Positions 26,548-35,970 of a stretch of 64,000 nucleotides of DNA are shown here, piece by piece. The notes beneath the pieces were generated by a model. That model was not told the DNA's origin, did no database searches, and worked only from the letters and a program-made list of their open reading frames with translations. The translations under genes and the position numbers were made by a program. This DNA comes from Micrococcales bacterium (GTDB lineage: Bacteria > Actinomycetota > Actinomycetes > Actinomycetales > Microbacteriaceae): assembly GCA_017306245.1 (NCBI GenBank), contig JAFKIY010000006.1:62001-126000 (forward strand), in the 5' to 3' direction. Position 1 is the stretch's first letter, and each line of letters opens with the position of its first letter.

Positions 26548-26550
26548 CGT
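26545..26550 (+). promoter_or_regulatory. -10 of the SpoU methyltransferase gene, leaderless
   Basis: TAGCGT, seven bases before the GTG at 26558; it includes the stop codon of the small frame upstream. Confidence 0.45.
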
Positions 26551-26557
26551 TGGCGCT

Positions 26558-27190
26558 GTGGAACATCCCGAGCAGACGACGCACGGTGTTGGCCCATGGC
26601 AAGGCGACTGGCCGACCGGCAGCGAGTACGACCCGGAGCTTTTGGAGCGCGGTGACACCCGGAACGTGATCGACCGCTACCGGTACTGGCGCATGGAGGC
26701 GATCGTCGCCGATCTTGACGGCCGTCGGCATCCGTTTCACGTCGCGATCGAGAACTGGCAGCACGACCTCAATATCGGGTCGATCGTGCGCAGCGCGAAC
26801 GCGTTCGCCGCCGAATCCGTGCACATCATCGGCCGTCGGCGGTGGAACAAGCGCGGCGCGATGGTGACGGATCGCTACCAGCACGTCCTGCAGCATCCGG
26901 ATGTCGCCGCGTTCGCCGAGTGGGCGAAGGAGGCCGGGTTGCCGATCATCGGAATCGACAACATTCCGGGCAGCGTGATCATTGAAACGTTTACGTTTCC
27001 CCGCCGCTGCGTTCTCCTGTTCGGACAGGAAGGGCCGGGGCTGTCGCCGGAGGCCATCGCCGCATCCGAGGCCATCGTGGAGATCAGCCAGTTCGGCTCG
27101 ACCCGTTCGATCAATGCGTCCGCGGCGGCGGCCGTCACAATGCACGCCTGGATCATGCAACACGTGAGATTCTCTAACCCCGGCGGATAG
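26558..27190 (+). CDS. SpoU/TrmH-family RNA 2'-O-methyltransferase
   Basis: 210 residues with the three SPOUT motifs: NIGSIVRSANAF (motif 1), LLFGQEGPGLS (motif 2) and ISQFGSTRSINASAAAAVTMH (motif 3, the knot binding AdoMet). The N-terminal 60 residues are a short extension unlike the L30e-type domain of rRNA enzymes, so the target, tRNA or rRNA, is open. GTG start at 26558, seven bases after TAGCGT. Precedes purA by 39 bases. Confidence 0.88.
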   Translation: MEHPEQTTHGVGPWQGDWPTGSEYDPELLERGDTRNVIDRYRYWRMEAIVADLDGRRHPFHVAIENWQHDLNIGSIVRSANAFAAESVHIIGRRRWNKRGAMVTDRYQHVLQHPDVAAFAEWAKEAGLPIIGIDNIPGSVIIETFTFPRRCVLLFGQEGPGLSPEAIAASEAIVEISQFGSTRSINASAAAAVTMHAWIMQHVRFSNPGG

Positions 27191-27229
27191 ACTGGAGTGT
27201 AATCCCCACCAATCGAAGGGATATTTGCC

Positions 27230-28516
27230 ATGCCCGCCATCGTGCTGATCGGCGCCCAGTGGGGCGACGAAGGCAAAGGTAAAGCGACCGATCTGCTCAG
27301 CGATCGCATCGATTACGTCGTCAAATTCAACGGCGGCAACAATGCGGGCCACACGGTGGTGATCGGCTCGGAAAAGTATGCGCTGCACCTGCTGCCCTCC
27401 GGCATCCTCACCGACGGAGTCATTCCGGTCATTTCGAATGGCGTCGTGATCGACCTCGCCGTGCTGTTCGAGGAGCTGGATGCGCTGGACGCGAGGGGCG
27501 TCGATGTGTCCCGTCTCCTTGTGAGCGCGAACGCCCACGTCATCACCACGTATCACCGCACGATCGACAAGGTCACGGAGCGCTTCCTGGGCAAGCGCCA
27601 GATCGGGACGACGGGGCGCGGGATCGGCCCCGCGTACGCGGACAAGATCAACCGGGTCGGCATCCGCATCCAGGACCTGTTCGACGAGAACATCCTGCGC
27701 CAGAAGGTGGAGGGCGCGCTGGAGCAGAAGAACCAGATTCTCGCCAAAATCTACAACCGCCGGGCGATCACGGTCGACGAGGTCGCAGACGAGCTTCTCT
27801 CGTTCGCCGACCGCCTGAAGCCCATGGTGTCGGACACGTCGCTCGAACTCAACAACGCGCTCGATGCGGGCAAGACGGTGCTGTTCGAGGGCGGGCAGGC
27901 GACGATGCTGGATGTGGACCACGGTACGTATCCGTTCGTGACGTCCTCCAACGCGACGAGCGGCGGCGCGGCGACCGGGTCCGGGGTGGCGCCGAACCGT
28001 TTCGATCGGGTCATCGGTGTCATCAAGGCGTACACGACCCGTGTCGGCGCCGGACCGTTCCCCACCGAGTTGTTCGACGAGTGGGGCGAGTTCCTGACCG
28101 AAAAGGGGGCAGAGTTCGGCACCACGACCGGACGGGTTCGACGCTGTGGCTGGTATGACGCGCCGATCGCCAGGTACGCCTCCCGCATCAACGGGGTCAC
28201 CGATTTCGTGCTCACGAAACTCGATGTGCTCACCGGAATCGAGAGCATCCCGGTGTGTGTCGCGTACGACGTCGACGGCACGCGAATGGACGAGATGCCG
28301 GTGTCGCAGACCGATTTCCACCATGCGGTGCCGATCTACGAGAACTTCCCCGGCTGGACCGAGGACATCACCGGGGTACGCACCTTCGGCGATCTGCCGA
28401 AGAACGCGCGCGACTATGTGATTGCGCTGGAAGAGATGAGCGGTTCGAGGATCTCCGCGATCGGTGTGGGCCCCGCCCGCGACGCCATCGTGGTGCGCCA
28501 CGACCTCGTCGGGTAA
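27230..28516 (+). CDS. purA: Adenylosuccinate synthetase
   Basis: 428 residues, standard length. Joins IMP and aspartate with GTP to adenylosuccinate, the first step from IMP to AMP. The P-loop [16 protein letters not shown] at the N-terminus carries the catalytic Asp and Lys; other signatures are [27 protein letters not shown] and [20 protein letters not shown] site lies upstream of ATG; a TAGACT -10 element at 27188-27193 gives a short leader. No purB is next to it. Confidence 0.97.
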   Translation: MPAIVLIGAQWGDEGKGKATDLLSDRIDYVVKFNGGNNAGHTVVIGSEKYALHLLPSGILTDGVIPVISNGVVIDLAVLFEELDALDARGVDVSRLLVSANAHVITTYHRTIDKVTERFLGKRQIGTTGRGIGPAYADKINRVGIRIQDLFDENILRQKVEGALEQKNQILAKIYNRRAITVDEVADELLSFADRLKPMVSDTSLELNNALDAGKTVLFEGGQATMLDVDHGTYPFVTSSNATSGGAATGSGVAPNRFDRVIGVIKAYTTRVGAGPFPTELFDEWGEFLTEKGAEFGTTTGRVRRCGWYDAPIARYASRINGVTDFVLTKLDVLTGIESIPVCVAYDVDGTRMDEMPVSQTDFHHAVPIYENFPGWTEDITGVRTFGDLPKNARDYVIALEEMSGSRISAIGVGPARDAIVVRHDLVG

Positions 28517-28561
28517 CTGGCGCGCGAGTGTAGTCGTTCCCCGCCTTACGTGGCGTGGCTT

Positions 28562-28659
28562 GTTCGCAATTCAGGCTGGACGCTCACGCAGTCATCCGAA
28601 ATTACCGAAAGTGCGGGCTTTACCGTCGGCAGGATCTGCTTTTTGCCTGAATTGCGAAC
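28562..28659. repeat. Long inverted repeat (15-bp perfect arms) between purA and the ROK gene
   Basis: GTTCGCAATTCAGGC (28562-28576) pairs with 28645-28659 across a 68-base loop that can itself fold (GCAGGATCTGC; AAAG...CTTT). It sits between convergent genes, where a bidirectional terminator could lie, but there is no T-run after either arm. 28517-28752 otherwise holds no supported gene. Confidence 0.7.
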
Positions 28660-28752
28660 GGGAGACACCTCGCGTTGTTGATCTTCTCCGAGCAAGCAAT
28701 GAGTGTGACCACAGTGCTGCGGCGTCCGCGGGTGCCCGTTGCCAGCAGGCAA

Positions 28753-29901
28753 CTACAGTTGCCGCCCGAGGACGTAACGCTGAATGGCGATAACTGCGGC
28801 GCCGCGACACCATTCGGTGTCATCGCCTGGCGTCGTGACGAGGTCGAGCTTTTGAGTCCGAGGGTCGCGGCCTTCAGCAATTCCGCAGTGCAGTGCTTCT
28901 TCGGCCACATCAACGAGTCGAACACCCTCGCCGCCCAGAATGATCCGCTCAGGCAGAACCAAGTTGGCAACCGCCGCGATCATCCGACCGAGCCCTCTGC
29001 CTGCATCGTCGACGATACGCCTGGCGGCGGGTTCGCCGGCAGCGGCAAGGTCGAGTGATTCGTCATAGTCGAGTGTGCGGCCCACTGCCGCCGAAACTGC
29101 CTGAGTAATGGCTGCCTGGGTCAGAACGCTTCGAGCACACCCCCGGTGGCCGGCCGGGCAGACCGGCCCGAACGGATCGATCGGCCAGTGTCCGACAAGT
29201 CCGATGCCGGAATCTTCGTTGACGACGAGTCTGTTGTGGATCACGAGCCCGAATCCGATACCTGCGCCGAGCGTAAGCACGGCGAACCGATCCAGCCCAC
29301 GCCCGGCACCGAACCAGTGCTCAGCTTCAGTGAACGCGACGACATCGTTTTCGATGACCGTCGGTATTCCGGTGGTGGTTTCCAGCATCGCGCCGAGCGG
29401 AACTTCAGTCCATTCCAAAAATGGAGCGCTCGTGATCACCGCGTGATCTTCGACGAGGCCGCCAATTCCGACCCCAAGCGCCGTAATTGACGGCACTCGT
29501 TCTCCGAGTTGCTTAGCCAGGTCAGCCAAAACCGCAGTGACTGCCGTTGGGTCCCGCGAATCGAGCGTTGCGGACGCGGTGGCGACAACGTTGGCGCGAA
29601 GGTCTGTGGTGACCCCCAGCACCTGGTCTCCGGTGAGCTTCATTCCGATGAAATGGCGGGAATCCGGAAGGATGTCGAGCGGCCGCGATGGGCGCCCGGC
29701 ACGCCCGTCCACACGTTCGGCCCCTTCCACCAGAAGACCGGCCTCGATGAGAGGGGTACTGAGTCGGGTGAGCGACCCGGGCGAAAGGTCGAGCCGACGG
29801 GCAATCTCGCTTCGGGAGATCGGACCGTTTATGAGCACCTCAAGCGCCACCGCCTGGGACGGACCCGAGAGCGGAGTCCACGGGGGCGTGGCAATTCTCA
29901 C
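28753..29901 (-). CDS. ROK-family transcriptional regulator
   Basis: 382 residues. Winged helix-turn-helix at about 15-70 (VLINGPISRSEIARRLDLSPGSLTRLS), then an actin-fold sugar-kinase-like domain with GVGIGGLVED, VIENDVVAFTEAEHW (catalytic-type Asp), TLGAGIGFGLV and the zinc motif CPAGHRGC. The HTH makes it a regulator of the NagC/XylR type rather than a kinase. Divergent from the sugar ABC operon, so it is probably that operon's sugar-responsive repressor. GTG start at 29901 with GGAAGGA upstream. Confidence 0.92.
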   Translation of the reverse strand: MRIATPPWTPLSGPSQAVALEVLINGPISRSEIARRLDLSPGSLTRLSTPLIEAGLLVEGAERVDGRAGRPSRPLDILPDSRHFIGMKLTGDQVLGVTTDLRANVVATASATLDSRDPTAVTAVLADLAKQLGERVPSITALGVGIGGLVEDHAVITSAPFLEWTEVPLGAMLETTTGIPTVIENDVVAFTEAEHWFGAGRGLDRFAVLTLGAGIGFGLVIHNRLVVNEDSGIGLVGHWPIDPFGPVCPAGHRGCARSVLTQAAITQAVSAAVGRTLDYDESLDLAAAGEPAARRIVDDAGRGLGRMIAAVANLVLPERIILGGEGVRLVDVAEEALHCGIAEGRDPRTQKLDLVTTPGDDTEWCRGAAVIAIQRYVLGRQL

Positions 29902-29945
29902 CTTGTCCGTTCCTTCCTAGTTTGTCTCATCCCAGCCCTCATATG

Positions 29946-30022
29946 TTTTGGCATTCAAAATACTACGCGATGTAATGATGAAATGGGATGCTATTGACAC
30001 CGAATTGCTTTTGTACTAAAAC
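29946..30022 (+). promoter_or_regulatory. Promoter and candidate ROK operators of the oligosaccharide operon
   Basis: TTGACA (29994-29999) and TAAAAC (30017-30022) are 17 bases apart: a good -35 and fair -10. Two A/T palindromes flank and overlap them: TTTTGGCATTCAAAA at 29946-29960 and TTTTGTACTAAAA at 30009-30021, the latter on the -10. ROK regulators bind A/T-rich palindromes of this kind, so repression by the divergent gene product is inferred. Confidence 0.6.
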
Positions 30023-30093
30023 TAACCACAGGCACCACTCCCTCCGTTCGCTTCCCATTGCGGCGGAGATTCGACAAGACAGGAGTATCCGCA

Positions 30094-31377
30094 ATGAAGC
30101 GCAGTAGCAAATTCGGATCGGCGGTGGCAATCGCGGCGGCACTCGCCGTGGTGGCCACCGGTTGTTCCGCGACATCAAGTGGTGGCCAGGGCAAACCCGA
30201 CAGCCCCGTCACGATCACGTTCTGGGGCTCCTATGGAAACGGAGGAAACTCCACACAGCAGGACGCCCTGAATAAGACGCTGATTCCGGCATTCGAAAAG
30301 GCAAACCCGAACATCACAGTGAAGTATGTCGACATCCCGTATGACGACATGCTGAAGAAGCTCACCACGAGCGCTGCAGGCGATGAGCTTCCGGATCTGG
30401 TTCGTGCTGATCTGGGTTGGGTACCGCAATTTGCGGACCTCGGCGTTCTGGTGCCGTTGTCGGATGCGATGAGCGACTTCAAGAAGCTTGCCGACGCGAC
30501 TTACCCCGGGTCGCTGTCGACGAACCTCTACAAAGGCAAGTACTACGGCCTGCCGCTCGACACCAATACCCGGGTGTTGATTACTGACCAGAAGGCGCTG
30601 GACGCAGCGGGCATGACCGCACCGCCGGCAACCTTCGATGATCTGAAGGCGATGGCGGCAAAACTCAAGGGCACCGGGATGTCGGTCTTTGCCGACAGCG
30701 GTCTTGGCGCATGGAACATTTCGCCGTGGATCTGGTCGGGCGGCGGCGCAATAACCAACGACAAGCTCACGAAATCCACCGGCTATCTCGACAGCGACAA
30801 GAGTGTTGCAGCAGTCCAAATGCTCGTCGACTTTTACAAGGAGGGGCTCATCCCTAACCTCATTATTGGGAATCAGGGAGCGACCGGAACCTCCGATGGC
30901 CTGCCGGGAGGCAAGTATGCGACAATTCTCGACGGACCATGGATGCAGGGCATCTGGAGCGGCCAGTATCCCGACTTCAAACCAATCTATGCGCCAATGC
31001 CAGCTGGCCCGGGCGGGTCGATCAGCGTAGTCGGCGGCGAAGACATTGTCATGACGGCGAGCTCGAAGCACCAGGATGCGGCCATGAAGTTCATCAGGTT
31101 TACTCAGACCGAGCAGTTCCAGATTGAGATGGTCAAGACTGGGCAGATGACCATCATCCCGGCGTTCGCCGATCGGGAGGCGGGCATTGCCGCCTACTAT
31201 TCGACGTTCGCGACGCAATTGAAGTCGGCGAAGGCCCGACTCGCGATCCCGCAAGCGTCGAAAGTTGACACCATTCTGTCTACGGAATTGACGCCCGCAT
31301 TCAAGGGGGAAATCTCGGTGAAGGACGCGCTCAGCAAGGCTGCGGCACAGATTGACCAACTGTTGGCAGGAAACTAA
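30094..31377 (+). CDS. ABC transporter sugar-binding lipoprotein
   Basis: 427 residues. Type II signal peptide with lipobox ATGC (Cys24), then a family-1 (MalE-type) binding fold: VTITFWGSYGNGG, LPDLVRADLGWVPQFADLGVLVPLSD, KYYGLPLDTNTRVLITDQKAL, and GGEDIVMTASSKHQDAAMKFIRF. Captures an oligosaccharide outside the membrane and delivers it to the two permeases that follow. Isomalto-oligosaccharide is inferred from the GH66/GH15 genes downstream. ATG 30094 follows GACAGGAG. Confidence 0.93.
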   Translation: MKRSSKFGSAVAIAAALAVVATGCSATSSGGQGKPDSPVTITFWGSYGNGGNSTQQDALNKTLIPAFEKANPNITVKYVDIPYDDMLKKLTTSAAGDELPDLVRADLGWVPQFADLGVLVPLSDAMSDFKKLADATYPGSLSTNLYKGKYYGLPLDTNTRVLITDQKALDAAGMTAPPATFDDLKAMAAKLKGTGMSVFADSGLGAWNISPWIWSGGGAITNDKLTKSTGYLDSDKSVAAVQMLVDFYKEGLIPNLIIGNQGATGTSDGLPGGKYATILDGPWMQGIWSGQYPDFKPIYAPMPAGPGGSISVVGGEDIVMTASSKHQDAAMKFIRFTQTEQFQIEMVKTGQMTIIPAFADREAGIAAYYSTFATQLKSAKARLAIPQASKVDTILSTELTPAFKGEISVKDALSKAAAQIDQLLAGN

Positions 31378-31382
31378 CCGTT

Positions 31383-32366
31383 GTGACAACGCTCACAACC
31401 GGTGAGTCCGTGACGGGTCGTGCAGTGGGACTACCCACCACTGCACGACCCGCCCTTCGGGGACGCAACCACTCTGGCCGCAGGTTTCGCAGCGGACTCA
31501 CCCCTTACCTTTTTCTCGCGCCGGGAGTGATCCTGTTTGCGGTCATGATCATCTATCCGATGGTCCAGGCCGTGCAGATGAGTTTCTTCGATTGGAAGAT
31601 CGTCGGAAGCGCGACAAGTCAGTTCTTGGGGCTAGACAACTACATTCGGGCCTTCAACGATCCGCATTTCTGGCTCAGTCTGACCAATAGCGGCATTTAC
31701 ATGCTTTTCACGGTGCCGCCGCAAATCATTCTCGGCCTCATGGTCGCGCTCTTGCTCAAGAAGAAGAGTCCCACGCAGCCTTTCTTCCGGGTCCTCTTCT
31801 ACCTTCCGGTGGTCACAAGCTGGGTGGTCGTGTCGTTGCTCTTCAAGTACCTTTTCGCCGACAGTGGCCTCATCAACTTCACGCTCGGCGACTTCCTCCA
31901 TCTCACGAACGGAGATACTTCGTGGCTTGCGGAGAGGTGGACGGCGCTCGTGGCCATTTGCGCGCTTGGAGTGTGGAAGGGAATCGGCTGGTCGATGATG
32001 ATCTTCCTTGCCGGCCTGCAAAGTGTGCCTCAGGAACTTGAGGAGGCTGCGACCGTCGACGGCGCCAACCGATGGCAACGATTCAAAGCGGTCACCCTTC
32101 CGGCAATCTGGCCGGCAATGCTCTTCGTCGTAGTGATGCTCGTGATCGGCGGCTTCAACGTGTTCACCTCGGTCCTGCTTATGACCGGGGGTGGCCCCGG
32201 CGGTCAAACGGATGTCGTGCTCACTTACATGTACCAGCAGGCGTTTTCTTTCCTCGACTTCGGCTATGGGTCGGCGCTCGCGGTCATCCTCACGCTCATC
32301 GTTTTCGTCATCACCGTGATTCAGCTCAGGCTGTTTCGAGACCGCAGCGGGGAGAGTCTGGCATGA
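31383..32366 (+). CDS. ABC transporter permease (MalF/LacF type)
   Basis: 327 residues with six main membrane helices after a basic N-terminus (FRSGLTPYLFLAPGVILF). The EAA loop, which docks the ATPase, reads EEAATVDGANRWQRFKAVTLPAIWP. GTG start five bases after the binding-protein stop. Its stop overlaps the next ATG. There is no ATPase gene in the operon, so a shared MsiK-type ATPase encoded elsewhere is expected. Confidence 0.93.
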   Translation: MTTLTTGESVTGRAVGLPTTARPALRGRNHSGRRFRSGLTPYLFLAPGVILFAVMIIYPMVQAVQMSFFDWKIVGSATSQFLGLDNYIRAFNDPHFWLSLTNSGIYMLFTVPPQIILGLMVALLLKKKSPTQPFFRVLFYLPVVTSWVVVSLLFKYLFADSGLINFTLGDFLHLTNGDTSWLAERWTALVAICALGVWKGIGWSMMIFLAGLQSVPQELEEAATVDGANRWQRFKAVTLPAIWPAMLFVVVMLVIGGFNVFTSVLLMTGGGPGGQTDVVLTYMYQQAFSFLDFGYGSALAVILTLIVFVITVIQLRLFRDRSGESLA

Positions 32367-33205
32367 AAGGCAGCCGTTCCGCGCGGACTCTCTCGACGAC
32401 ATTCCGGTACGCAGCGCTCATCGCTGGCGCGCTCGTCATGGTCATACCGTTCCTCTACATGGTGTCGACGAGCTTCAAGGCGCAAGCCTACGTTCTCACC
32501 TTTCCGCCGCAATTCATTCCCGACCCCGCGACGACAGACAATTACGTCCAGGCGCTGACCACTGAGAATTTCGGCCGGTACTTTCTCAACTCCATCATCG
32601 TCTCCGTTATCGCAACCAGCGTGTCTCTGCTGGTGAGCTCGATGATGGCTTACGCGTTTGCGCGATTTGACTTCCCCGGTCGGGAGCTAATCTTTCGGGT
32701 TCTGCTCCTGGGACTCATCGTGCCGGCGATGATGCTCATCATCCCTCAGTTCATCCTGGCCAAACAACTGCATCTGCTCGACTCGCTACCTGGGCTGATT
32801 GTGTTCTACATTGCGGGGACGCTCGCGCTCAACACCTTCCTCCTGCGCGGCTTTTTCGAGTCAATCCCCGCGGAGCTTGATCAGGCCATGCAGGTGGATG
32901 GCGCCAACGCGTGGGTCCGCTATTGGAACCTCGCCCTGCCGCTGGCCAAACCCGCACTGGCGACGGCAACGATCTTCACCTTTCTCTCCTGCTGGGACGA
33001 GTTCGCCTGGGCCCTCACGATTATCAATACTCCCGAGCACCTCACTCTGCCTGTCGCGATCCAGTTGTTCCAGGGTCAGAACGCCACCCAGTGGGGCTTA
33101 GTGTTCGCTGCTTCCCTGATCGCGGTAATTCCGGTCATTATCGTCTTTCTCGTGTTCCAGCGGTACATCGTTCAGGGCCTTACGGCCGGATCGATCAAAG
33201 GTTAG
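32363..33205 (+). CDS. ABC transporter permease (MalG/LacG type)
   Basis: 280 residues, six helices, with the EAA loop LDQAMQVDGANAWVRYWNLALPLAKP. ATG 32363 overlaps the preceding TGA (ATGA). Second half of the importer channel. The C-terminus QRYIVQGLTAGSIKG is the typical MalG-type ending. Confidence 0.93.
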   Translation: MKGSRSARTLSTTFRYAALIAGALVMVIPFLYMVSTSFKAQAYVLTFPPQFIPDPATTDNYVQALTTENFGRYFLNSIIVSVIATSVSLLVSSMMAYAFARFDFPGRELIFRVLLLGLIVPAMMLIIPQFILAKQLHLLDSLPGLIVFYIAGTLALNTFLLRGFFESIPAELDQAMQVDGANAWVRYWNLALPLAKPALATATIFTFLSCWDEFAWALTIINTPEHLTLPVAIQLFQGQNATQWGLVFAASLIAVIPVIIVFLVFQRYIVQGLTAGSIKG

Positions 33206-33207
33206 AT

Positions 33208-34305
33208 ATGACTACAACACTCTCCTCGAAGCACATGGTTGACCAGGGTGTGCGGATCATTGCCGATGGGCAGGCTCCGTCCGGGGCATACATCGCAAGC
33301 CCGAACTTCCCGCAATATCACTACGCGTGGCTGCGGGATGGAGCGTATTGCGCGCTCGCCATGGACGCCGCCGGTGAGCCCGCGTCCGCGGAAGCGTTCC
33401 ACGACTGGGTAGCTGGTGTGATTGAGTCCAGGCGCGACGAGATCCATTCCCTGGTCGGACGGCTTGAGCGCGGCGACATTCCGAAACCGCACGAAATGTT
33501 GCCGACCCGCTACACGCTGGACGGCCAAAACGAACACGTGGACGGCGAGGCGTGGCCGAACTTTCAGCTCGACGGGTACGGCACGTGGCTGTATGCGCTG
33601 CACTCGCACTTCGGCCGCGAACTGCCGGTTCGCCTGCTCCCGGCCGTCGAACTTGCCGTCAGCTATCTGTCCTCGGGTTGGCAATTGCCGTGCTTTGACT
33701 ATTGGGAAGAATTTGGGCACCGCCAGCACACGGCGACGCTTGCCGCCATCGCTGCCGGGCTGAAGGCGGGAAGCAGCATGCTCGGCGCCTCAGCGCCAGA
33801 GGAAATCGCAAATGAAATTCTTCGTTTCATCAGCACTCGATGCGTGTTCGATGGCGCCTTCGGCAAAGGCCCGGAGGATGGGCGCGTCGATGCGAGCCTT
33901 ATTTCGCTCGCCACACCGTTCGGGCTGTACGACTCCGACGACCCGGTGATGGCGAGGACGGTGGAGAAGATCCGAGGCGACCTTTCGTCGCCAACCGGGG
34001 GTATCCGCCGGTACATCGGGGACACGTACTTCGGCGGAAATCCCTGGCTTCTCCTAACGGCATGGCTGGGCTGGCATGATCGCTTAACGGGCAACGATGC
34101 CGGCCACCGCGCAGCGCGCGACTGGGTTCTTGAGCACGCGACGAAGGGCGACGACCTTCCCGAGCAGATCCTCCACGAGCCGCAGGATGCCGCATTCGTC
34201 GGATCGTGGCTTGAACGGTGGGGGCCAGTAGCGAACCCTCTGCTCTGGTCTCACTCAAAATTCATTCTCATGGAATCGGAAGCGACCTCCGCGACATGGA
34301 ACTGA
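33208..34305 (+). CDS. GH15-type glucoamylase/glucodextranase catalytic domain, cytosolic
   Basis: 365 residues: an (alpha/alpha)6 barrel only, without the N-terminal beta-sandwich that most bacterial GH15 enzymes carry. The family entry motif YHYAWLRDGAYCALAMD is at about 37-53, the general-acid region NFQLDGYGTWLYAL near 120, and LPEQ, the likely second catalytic Glu, near 312. No signal peptide. It probably removes glucose from imported alpha-glucans; alpha-1,6 specificity is inferred from the GH66 neighbour. Starts two bases after the permease stop and overlaps the GH66 start by ten bases. Confidence 0.85.
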   Translation: MTTTLSSKHMVDQGVRIIADGQAPSGAYIASPNFPQYHYAWLRDGAYCALAMDAAGEPASAEAFHDWVAGVIESRRDEIHSLVGRLERGDIPKPHEMLPTRYTLDGQNEHVDGEAWPNFQLDGYGTWLYALHSHFGRELPVRLLPAVELAVSYLSSGWQLPCFDYWEEFGHRQHTATLAAIAAGLKAGSSMLGASAPEEIANEILRFISTRCVFDGAFGKGPEDGRVDASLISLATPFGLYDSDDPVMARTVEKIRGDLSSPTGGIRRYIGDTYFGGNPWLLLTAWLGWHDRLTGNDAGHRAARDWVLEHATKGDDLPEQILHEPQDAAFVGSWLERWGPVANPLLWSHSKFILMESEATSATWN

Positions 34306-35906
34306 TTCCCGATAGCACCCACTACTCGACTGATCAGTCAGTCGTTATAGAGCTCTCCGCACCCGCCCCGAGCGACAGCAAAATCGTCGTGACGAAGCTC
34401 GCCGAGATTGTCCGCACGGTGCCCGTCGCCTGCAAAGCGACCATGGTCGATCTCGGACGTTTCGAGAGGGGCGGGTACGGAGTTCACTTCGAAGGGGGCC
34501 GCACCGCATTCGATGTTCTTTCCAGTGCGTTCGAACGCCCGCGCTACGGTTTCGTCGCCACCATGACGCCGGGGGTTGACATCGACGCGGTCACGCGCAA
34601 TTTCCGACGCATGCACCTTAACCTCGCTCAATTTTACGACTGGGGATACCGTCATTCGCAGCTCCTTCCGCCCACGCGGATCTATATGGATCCGCTCGGC
34701 CTGGAGCGCGACCTCGATGTCGTCAACGAGTTGGCGACAGCCATGAGTGTTCAGGGAACCGTGCCGCTTGGTTACTCCGCTGTCTATGCAGTGGGTTCGG
34801 ATGAGCGTGAGCGTTGGTCGGACTCGGTTATCTACAGAACGGACGGAGAACCCTATCGGCTCGGCGAAGAGTTTCTCATTCTTGTGGACCCTGCTGAGCC
34901 TGAGTGGCTCGAACACTACCTGTCCCAATTGGAGGATGCTCTGGAGGGAACCGATCTCCGCGGCTTTCACCTTGACCAATATGGGTGGCCCAAGTTTGCC
35001 GAGCGGCGGGATGGGAGCCGAGTGGACTTGTCGAAGTCCTTCGTCACGCTCCTCGCAGCGATTCGTGACCGCCTTCCGGAGGCCAAGTTCATGTTCAACA
35101 ATGTGAACGACTTCCCGACGTGGGCGACAGCGACGTCGCCGCAGGACGCAACGTATATCGAGGTGTGGGAGCCTCACGGAACTTTGCAGGATCTTGGTGA
35201 GCTCGCGACTAAGGCCCTGTCCTACCGTCCAGAGCATCCACCCATTCTCTCGGCCTACCTGTCCTGTTACTCGGAGGACGAGACGCGCGCAAATGCTGCA
35301 GCAAACTTGGTAATGGCAACCGCCTGGTCGCACGGGGCAAGCCACTTGCTGCTCGGAGAGTCCGGCAATGCGCTCACCGACCCGTACTACCCACGAAACC
35401 ACGTCCTCGCGCCGGAGAGCCTGACAAGTTTCGCCCGATGGTACGACTTCGCTGTTCGCTACGGCGATCTGCTGTTTGACCCGCAGGCGCAAGACGTTAC
35501 AGAGTCATTTACCGGGGGAATCAATGAGGACATCACGTTCTCCGGAGCAGAATTCTCCACGAAAGCAGTGGCGGGCACGGTCTGGACGCGGATTGTTCGA
35601 ACCCCACTCGGTCTCGTCGTGCACCTGATTAATTTGGTTGGACAAGTCGAAACCAACTGGGACAACGGAAAAAATCCGGTAACGACGGTACGGAATGCCC
35701 AGCTGAGTCTCGCACTCGTCAAACAGGGTGCCGCGGTCTACTTTTTTGACGTGGAGAATCCGGATATGTCTTTGCTCGCGTCAATCGGGCCCGGCTCTGC
35801 CGTGCAGTCCAACGCTCTTTCCGCGGGGCAGACAAGCGCCGTCTTCCCACTTCCTCCGCTGGGCCCATGGTCTGTCCTCTTCATCCCTGCGGACACATTC
35901 AGCTAG
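34296..35906 (+). CDS. GH66 family dextranase/cycloisomaltooligosaccharide enzyme, cytosolic
   Basis: 536 residues. GH66 signatures: FYDWGYRHSQLLPP, IYMDPLGLERD, GFHLDQYG with predicted nucleophile Asp227, and YIEVWEPHG with predicted acid/base Glu289. GH66 members hydrolyse or cyclise alpha-1,6-glucan. Known dextranases are secreted; this one has no signal peptide and no carbohydrate-binding insert, so it should act on imported isomalto-oligosaccharides. The ATG at 34296 lies within the GH15 gene; the frame is open further upstream but without family similarity. Confidence 0.88.
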   Translation: MELIPDSTHYSTDQSVVIELSAPAPSDSKIVVTKLAEIVRTVPVACKATMVDLGRFERGGYGVHFEGGRTAFDVLSSAFERPRYGFVATMTPGVDIDAVTRNFRRMHLNLAQFYDWGYRHSQLLPPTRIYMDPLGLERDLDVVNELATAMSVQGTVPLGYSAVYAVGSDERERWSDSVIYRTDGEPYRLGEEFLILVDPAEPEWLEHYLSQLEDALEGTDLRGFHLDQYGWPKFAERRDGSRVDLSKSFVTLLAAIRDRLPEAKFMFNNVNDFPTWATATSPQDATYIEVWEPHGTLQDLGELATKALSYRPEHPPILSAYLSCYSEDETRANAAANLVMATAWSHGASHLLLGESGNALTDPYYPRNHVLAPESLTSFARWYDFAVRYGDLLFDPQAQDVTESFTGGINEDITFSGAEFSTKAVAGTVWTRIVRTPLGLVVHLINLVGQVETNWDNGKNPVTTVRNAQLSLALVKQGAAVYFFDVENPDMSLLASIGPGSAVQSNALSAGQTSAVFPLPPLGPWSVLFIPADTFS

Positions 35907-35970
35907 CCTCAGATCCCACCCGGCGAATCGCCATTCCCAGATAGCGCACAGTGAGCAGCACAGTCGAAGA

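Noticed and set aside
26498..28501. 667-codon minus-strand open frame
   Set aside because: Opposite purA and the SpoU methyltransferase; no recognisable domain, shadow composition.
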